Shown: in pieces, positions 58,782 to 64,000 of the stretch
How the letters are laid out: every line of letters starts with the position of its first letter
Position numbering within the stretch: position 1 is the first letter of the stretch
Source: Ruegeria profundi
Lineage (GTDB): Bacteria; Pseudomonadota; Alphaproteobacteria; Rhodobacterales; Rhodobacteraceae
Length of the DNA stretch: 64,000 nt
Assembly: GCF_001507545.1 (NCBI RefSeq)
Contig: NZ_LQBP01000005.1
Location: forward strand, 306,102-370,101
Direction: 5' to 3'
The notes under the pieces: generated by a model
Databases searched by the model: none
What the model saw: the letters and a program-made list of their open reading frames with translations, nothing else
Told to the model about the DNA's origin: nothing
Program-made: the position numbers and the translations under genes

Positions 58782-59651
58782 ATGACGCCAAACGTTAAGG
58801 GTGCTTTGCTGATGATGGGCAGCATGGCCGCATTTACCATCAATGATACACTCGTCAAGGCGGCAGGTGCAGAGGTGCCTTTATTCCAGATGGTTGCAAT
58901 GCGTGGTGTGTTGGCGACGATCCTCGTCTACCTTCTGGCCCGTCATCTGGGGGCGCTGCATCTGAATTTTCCGCGTCATGACAAGTGGCTGGTTGTCGCG
59001 CGGTGCCTGGCCGAGCTTTCGGCTACGTACTTCTTTTTGACCGCATTGCTGCACATGCCGTTGGCGAATGTCACGGCGGTTTTGCAGGCCTTACCATTGA
59101 CCGTGACACTGGGTGCTGTGCTGCTGTTTCACGAACAGATCGGGTGGCGCCGTGTCGTTGCGATTGTCTTGGGGTTCGTCGGCATGCTGACGATCGTTAG
59201 GCCCGGACCCGACGGGTTCAGCATCTACGCGATTTACGCGTTGATCGCGGTGGCATCGGTGACGGCGCGCGACCTGATCACACGGCGCATGTCGTCTCAC
59301 GTGCCCTCGCTCGCGGTCACATTGGCGACCACCGTGACGATCACCTTGGCGGCAACTGTCGCTTCGTTCGGGACAGGTTGGCAGCCGGTTCCGGCTGGGG
59401 CCGGGATTATGATTGCATGCGCCGCTGTGTTCGTGCTGGCGGGATATCTGTTCAGCGTCATGGTCATGCGTGCGGGCGATGTTGGTTTTGTTGCTCCATT
59501 CCGGTATTCCAGCCTGATCTGGGCCTTGGCGCTGGGGTGGCTGGTCTTCGGAGACTGGCCGGACGCGCTTACGATGTTTGGGGCAACTCTGGTCGTTGGG
59601 GCAGGGCTGTTCACCTTTTTCCGCGAACGCCAGTCTTATGCAAAAGAATGA
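58782..59651 (+). CDS. EamA/DMT-family transporter
   Basis: 289 residues with ten predicted membrane helices in two EamA repeats. The first begins GALLMMGSMAAFTINDTLVK; the second spans about residue 150 onward and ends FGDWPDALTMFGATLVVGAG. Drug/metabolite exporter family; substrate unknown. It follows the oxidoreductase by 57 bases and overlaps the convergent glycosyltransferase gene at its end. Confidence 0.9.
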   Translation: MTPNVKGALLMMGSMAAFTINDTLVKAAGAEVPLFQMVAMRGVLATILVYLLARHLGALHLNFPRHDKWLVVARCLAELSATYFFLTALLHMPLANVTAVLQALPLTVTLGAVLLFHEQIGWRRVVAIVLGFVGMLTIVRPGPDGFSIYAIYALIAVASVTARDLITRRMSSHVPSLAVTLATTVTITLAATVASFGTGWQPVPAGAGIMIACAAVFVLAGYLFSVMVMRAGDVGFVAPFRYSSLIWALALGWLVFGDWPDALTMFGATLVVGAGLFTFFRERQSYAKE

Positions 59652-60451
59652 GCCCGCCGCACCGCCTTTTGGTCAATGGCAAAACGCGCGATGAACTCGC
59701 CTTCTTGTTCAGGGCTTAGGGCAGGCAGATCTTTGGTACTGTTTCGAGCGCCCCAGGAGTCATTTGAACCGTTCAGAGTGCGCACCCACATGGGCGCGTC
59801 CGGGTAGCTGACGACAGGCATGAAACGACCGATGCGGTGATGTGTGAAGCTGATGATCGTCTGTTTGCATCCACCAGAGACATACATGCCCAGTCCGACG
59901 CCAAGAAGTGATTTGAAGGTTTCTTCCGCCCTGATCCCATTCGCATCCATCCGGGCAACGAAGCCTTTGTTGAAATCTATGCCAACCGTGCGATTTCTGG
60001 CCATAAGCGGTTTGCAGTCCTCGACCGCTTCGCGCAGGCGTTCCACGAAATCGACGGAAACGGCGTCGTCGTCATCATGGCGAAATTGCAAACAGGGTTG
60101 GGCCGGGTCAGTACGGGCTGCGTTCAAAATGTCTTTCATGATGTGCCGGTGCGATTTGTCGGTTTCGGCCGATTTTTGAAGAATCCTGATCTGCTTGATG
60201 TCGGCTGTCAGGTCAGTCAACCGCTCAAACGCTGATCTGGGAAGGCAATCACCGACGACTACCAGCAGTTGAAAATCCTCATCCGTGTGTTCCCTAAAAC
60301 AGGGGAGGGTGGAGGTTTCGAAAAGCCGGAACCTCTCTTCCAGCCGCTTGGGGTCGTACAGATGCCGGCGCCGGTCTTCGAGTGTTTCATGTTCGATCTG
60401 AAAACTGCCCAAGGCGGGGAAGGAAAAGCGGCAAAGGCCAAGTACTTGCAT
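59636..60451 (-). CDS. Putative rhamnosyl transferase-family protein
   Basis: 271 residues similar in pattern to the putative rhamnosyl transferase family PF11316. An aspartate run (FRHDDDDAVSVDFVERL) lies where glycosyltransferases bind nucleotide sugar and metal; the preceding LPCFREHTDEDFQLLVVVGD and following DFNKGFVARMDANG fit the family. No membrane helix. The polysaccharide target is unknown. It overlaps the transporter gene tail-to-tail by 16 bases. Confidence 0.75.
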   Translation of the reverse strand: MQVLGLCRFSFPALGSFQIEHETLEDRRRHLYDPKRLEERFRLFETSTLPCFREHTDEDFQLLVVVGDCLPRSAFERLTDLTADIKQIRILQKSAETDKSHRHIMKDILNAARTDPAQPCLQFRHDDDDAVSVDFVERLREAVEDCKPLMARNRTVGIDFNKGFVARMDANGIRAEETFKSLLGVGLGMYVSGGCKQTIISFTHHRIGRFMPVVSYPDAPMWVRTLNGSNDSWGARNSTKDLPALSPEQEGEFIARFAIDQKAVRRAHSFA

Positions 60452-60847
60452 GGTGCATCCATCATCAGAATTCTGGCCCGACTATGCCGGGCGACGACCT
60501 TGCCCGCAACGCAGGACAGGGCTGGATGTCAGTCCCGAACCCAAGTAAACGCACGATTCCTCGCCAGATTGGCGCAGGTGGGCTTGTGCTGTTGACACTT
60601 GCGCCGACTCCCCCTATTACGCGCGTCATCTCGGTACCGGGGGCCGCCCCATAACCGATTTCAGTAATGAACTGGTCAAGACCCGGGCAATTTTGTCGTT
60701 CGCGTCCTCTGATAACCAACCGCGACGTTCACCTCGGAATGGGAACGCTCGCGGGTTTTGCGCTTGTGGACGCATGAGTGCAGCGAATTTAACCGCACGC
60801 AACGCGCGTGCATGTCATGTGTGTTGCAAAACGGGGAAGAAACCGGA
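60452..60847 (+). other. 396-base spacer: leader of the str operon
   Basis: No gene is seen. It contains the predicted str promoter at 60592-60620 (listed separately) and therefore a leader of about 220 bases before rpsL; its last part is unusually rich in GCGCGTG-type repeats (60795-60815). The promoter of the divergent glycosyltransferase gene must lie in the first ~100 bases. Confidence 0.5.
60592..60620 (+). promoter_or_regulatory. Predicted sigma70 promoter of rpsL-rpsG-fusA-tuf
   Basis: TTGACA (60592-60597), 17-base spacer, TATTAC (60615-60620). The -35 is a perfect consensus and the spacing is ideal. Initiation would be near 60627, about 220 bases before rpsL. Confidence 0.75.
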
Positions 60848-61219
60848 ATGCCAACTATTCAACAGCTGATCCGCAAGCCGCGGCAGCCGAAAGTAAAACG
60901 CTCGAAGTCCATGCACCTGGAGCAGTGCCCGCAGAAACGCGGCGTCTGCACACGTGTTTATACGACCACGCCGAAAAAGCCGAACTCGGCTATGCGTAAG
61001 GTTGCCAAGGTACGCCTGACCAACGGGTACGAGGTCATCTCGTATATCCCCGGTGAAAGCCACAACCTGCAGGAACACTCGGTTGTTCTGATCCGTGGCG
61101 GCCGTGTAAAAGACCTTCCCGGTGTGCGTTACCACATCCTGCGCGGTGTTCTGGATACTCAGGGCGTCAAAGACCGTAAGCAGCGTCGTTCGAAATACGG
61201 CGCGAAGCGTCCCAAGTAA
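60848..61219 (+). CDS. rpsL: 30S ribosomal protein S12
   Basis: 123 residues. [20 protein letters not shown] begins the protein; the decoding-centre loop [12 protein letters not shown] keeps both lysines where streptomycin-resistance changes usually arise, so the protein looks wild-type. GGGGAAGAAACCGG lies before the ATG. First gene of the str operon. Confidence 0.98.
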   Translation: MPTIQQLIRKPRQPKVKRSKSMHLEQCPQKRGVCTRVYTTTPKKPNSAMRKVAKVRLTNGYEVISYIPGESHNLQEHSVVLIRGGRVKDLPGVRYHILRGVLDTQGVKDRKQRRSKYGAKRPK

Positions 61220-61705
<486 letters not shown>

Positions 61706-61723
61706 TCCCAGAGGTTTAGACAC

Positions 61724-63841
61724 ATGTCACGCGAATATCCTCTCGAACTGTACCGAAACTTCGGTATCATGGCGCATATCGACGCAGGTAAGACCACCTG
61801 TTCGGAACGTATCCTGTTTTACACTGGTAAATCCCACAACATCGGTGAGGTGCACGATGGTGCAGCCACCATGGACTGGATGGAGCAGGAGCAGGAACGC
61901 GGTATCACCATCACCTCGGCTGCGACCACCACCTTCTGGGAGCGCACCGAGGACGGTCAAACCGCCGATACGCCCAAGCACCGCCTGAACATCATCGACA
62001 CCCCCGGCCACGTTGACTTCACCATCGAAGTCGAGCGCTCGCTGGCCGTTCTCGACGGTGCCGTCTGCGTTCTGGACGCAAACGCCGGTGTTGAGCCCCA
62101 GACCGAAACCGTGTGGCGTCAGGCTGACCGCTACAAGGTTCCGCGTATGGTCTTCGTCAACAAGATGGACAAGATCGGCGCTGATTTCTTCAACTGCGTT
62201 CGCATGATCGAAGACCGCACTGGCGCACGTGCTGTTCCGGTTGGCATCCCGATTGGTGCTGAATCAGAGCTGGAAGGTCTGATCGACCTGGTCACCATGG
62301 AAGAATGGCTGTGGCAGGGCGAAGATCTGGGCGCAAGCTGGATCAAAGCGCCGATCCGCGACAGCCTGAAGGACATGGCTGACGAGTGGCGCGGCAAGAT
62401 GGTCGAAGCGGCCGTCGAGCAAGACGACGACGCCATGATGGAATACCTGGAAGGCAACGAGCCCGACGTCGCAACCCTGCGCAAACTGCTGCGCAAGGGA
62501 ACCCTTGCGCTGGACTTCGTTCCTGTTCTGGGTGGTTCGGCGTTCAAGAACAAAGGCGTTCAGCCACTGTTGAATGCCGTGATCGACTATTTGCCCAGCC
62601 CGCTGGACGTTGTTGATTATATGGGCTTCAAGCCCGGTGACGAAGAGGAAGTTCGTGACATTGCGCGTCGCGCCGACGACAACATGGCCTTCTCGGGCCT
62701 TGCGTTCAAAATCATGAACGACCCCTTCGTTGGTTCGCTGACGTTCACGCGCATCTACTCGGGCGTCATGAAGAAGGGCGACTCGATCCTGAACTCGACC
62801 AAAGGCAAGAAAGAGCGCATCGGTCGTATGATGATGATGCACTCTAACAACCGGGAAGAGATCGAAGAAGCGTTTGCAGGCGACATCATCGCGCTGGCGG
62901 GTCTGAAAGACACCACCACCGGTGACACCCTGTGTGACGCGAAGGATCCGGTGGTTCTTGAAACCATGACCTTCCCCGATCCGGTGATCGAGATCGCGGT
63001 TGAGCCCAAAACCAAGGGTGACCAGGAGAAGATGTCTCAGGGTCTGGCCCGTCTGGCCGCCGAAGACCCGTCTTTCCGTGTGGAAACTGACCTGGAATCG
63101 GGTCAGACCATCATGAAGGGCATGGGCGAACTTCACCTGGACATCCTGGTGGACCGTCTGAAGCGCGAGTTCAAGGTTGAGGCGAATATCGGTGCGCCGC
63201 AGGTTGCATACCGTGAAACCATCTCGATGCCGGTTGAACACACCTACACCCACAAGAAACAGTCGGGTGGTTCTGGTCAGTTCGCCGAAGTCAAGCTGGA
63301 GATCCAGCCGACCGAGCCAGGCGAAGGCTATTCGTTCGAAAGCCGCATCGTTGGTGGTGCCGTTCCGAAGGAATACATCCCCGGTGTTGAAAAAGGCATC
63401 AACTCGGTCATGGATAGCGGCCCGCTGGCTGGTTTCCCCGTGATCGACTTCAAGGTTGCCCTGCTGGACGGTAAGTTCCACGATGTTGACTCGAGCGTTC
63501 TGGCGTTTGAAATCGCGTCGCGGATGTGTATGCGTGAAGGCATGCGCAAGGCCGGTGCCAAGCTGCTGGAACCGATCATGAAGGTCGAAGTGATCACCCC
63601 GGAAGAATATACCGGCGGTATCATCGGCGACCTGACCTCGCGTCGTGGCCAGGTGTCTGGTCAGGAACCGCGCGGCAACGCCATTGCGATCGACGCGTTT
63701 GTTCCGCTGGCGAACATGTTCGGCTACATCAACACCCTGCGTTCGATGTCGTCGGGCCGCGCCCAGTTCACCATGCAATTCGACCACTACGATCCGGTTC
63801 CGCAGAATATCTCGGACGAGATTCAGGCGAAATACGCATAA
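61724..63841 (+). CDS. fusA: Translation elongation factor G
   Basis: 705 residues; catalyses translocation. All GTPase motifs are intact: P-loop AHIDAGKTT, switch [15 protein letters not shown] and NKMD. Domain IV has [20 protein letters not shown] and [15 protein letters not shown]. The contrast with the divergent relative at 26857-28785 is useful for judging that gene. Third gene of the operon. Confidence 0.98.
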   Translation: MSREYPLELYRNFGIMAHIDAGKTTCSERILFYTGKSHNIGEVHDGAATMDWMEQEQERGITITSAATTTFWERTEDGQTADTPKHRLNIIDTPGHVDFTIEVERSLAVLDGAVCVLDANAGVEPQTETVWRQADRYKVPRMVFVNKMDKIGADFFNCVRMIEDRTGARAVPVGIPIGAESELEGLIDLVTMEEWLWQGEDLGASWIKAPIRDSLKDMADEWRGKMVEAAVEQDDDAMMEYLEGNEPDVATLRKLLRKGTLALDFVPVLGGSAFKNKGVQPLLNAVIDYLPSPLDVVDYMGFKPGDEEEVRDIARRADDNMAFSGLAFKIMNDPFVGSLTFTRIYSGVMKKGDSILNSTKGKKERIGRMMMMHSNNREEIEEAFAGDIIALAGLKDTTTGDTLCDAKDPVVLETMTFPDPVIEIAVEPKTKGDQEKMSQGLARLAAEDPSFRVETDLESGQTIMKGMGELHLDILVDRLKREFKVEANIGAPQVAYRETISMPVEHTYTHKKQSGGSGQFAEVKLEIQPTEPGEGYSFESRIVGGAVPKEYIPGVEKGINSVMDSGPLAGFPVIDFKVALLDGKFHDVDSSVLAFEIASRMCMREGMRKAGAKLLEPIMKVEVITPEEYTGGIIGDLTSRRGQVSGQEPRGNAIAIDAFVPLANMFGYINTLRSMSSGRAQFTMQFDHYDPVPQNISDEIQAKYA

Positions 63842-63853
63842 GCGAAGATTTGA

Positions 63854-64000
<147 letters not shown>

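Overview
The window looks like part of the main chromosome of a marine alphaproteobacterium of the Rhodobacteraceae, Roseobacter lineage, most like Ruegeria (formerly Silicibacter). The reasons are GC-rich coding with strong GC3 bias, a taurine/sulfoacetaldehyde cluster in the order tauR-xsc-ackA-soeA, a hemN/fnrL pair beside ccoNOQP and ccoGHIS, a CycM-type membrane-anchored cytochrome c, a TrcR (DUF1013) regulator, and the tauR and FnrL operator types known from Rhodobacter relatives. The genus is an inference from remembered gene order; no database was searched.

Layout. 1-6.0 kb (minus strand): sulfoacetaldehyde breakdown, with soeA running off the window edge, ackA, xsc and the MocR-type regulator tauR. 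Two pairs of CTGGACYTAA-like direct repeats lie in front of xsc and tauR. 6.1-7.5 kb: an ArsR repressor with a palindromic operator, overlapping an ArsP-type permease. 7.5-13.4 kb: trcR, a secreted RNase T2, small exported or membrane proteins (one broken by a frameshift), and the recR/ybaB/dnaX group. 13.5-21 kb: a phosphatase, a small cysteine protein behind a cobalamin riboswitch, a hydrolase, the SRP RNA gene, a CpdB-like nucleotidase, nudC, pheA and a cytochrome c. 21.1-26.8 kb: a YejABEF peptide ABC transporter. 26.9-28.8 kb: a divergent EF-G-like protein with a degenerate GTPase domain.

28.9-41.6 kb is a microaerobic respiration block: hemN, fnrL, a GlsB-like protein, a tandem universal stress protein, ccoNOQP, a LysR regulator and ccoGHIS. 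Three FNR boxes (30350, 32410, 37254) suggest that FnrL controls itself, hemN, the oxidase, its assembly genes and the stress protein together.

41.6-64 kb is the core gene-expression block: secE-nusG, rplKA, rplJL-rpoB-rpoC, then rpsL-rpsG-fusA-tuf. It is interrupted by unrelated genes: a peptidoglycan-binding-domain protein, a Hint-domain protein, an APH-like kinase, and a flavodoxin-fold oxidoreductase / EamA transporter / glycosyltransferase trio. Most unusual is a 96-residue membrane-anchored protein encoded exactly between rpoB and rpoC, touching both. Structured RNA candidates lie in the rplJ leader and between rplL and rpoB.
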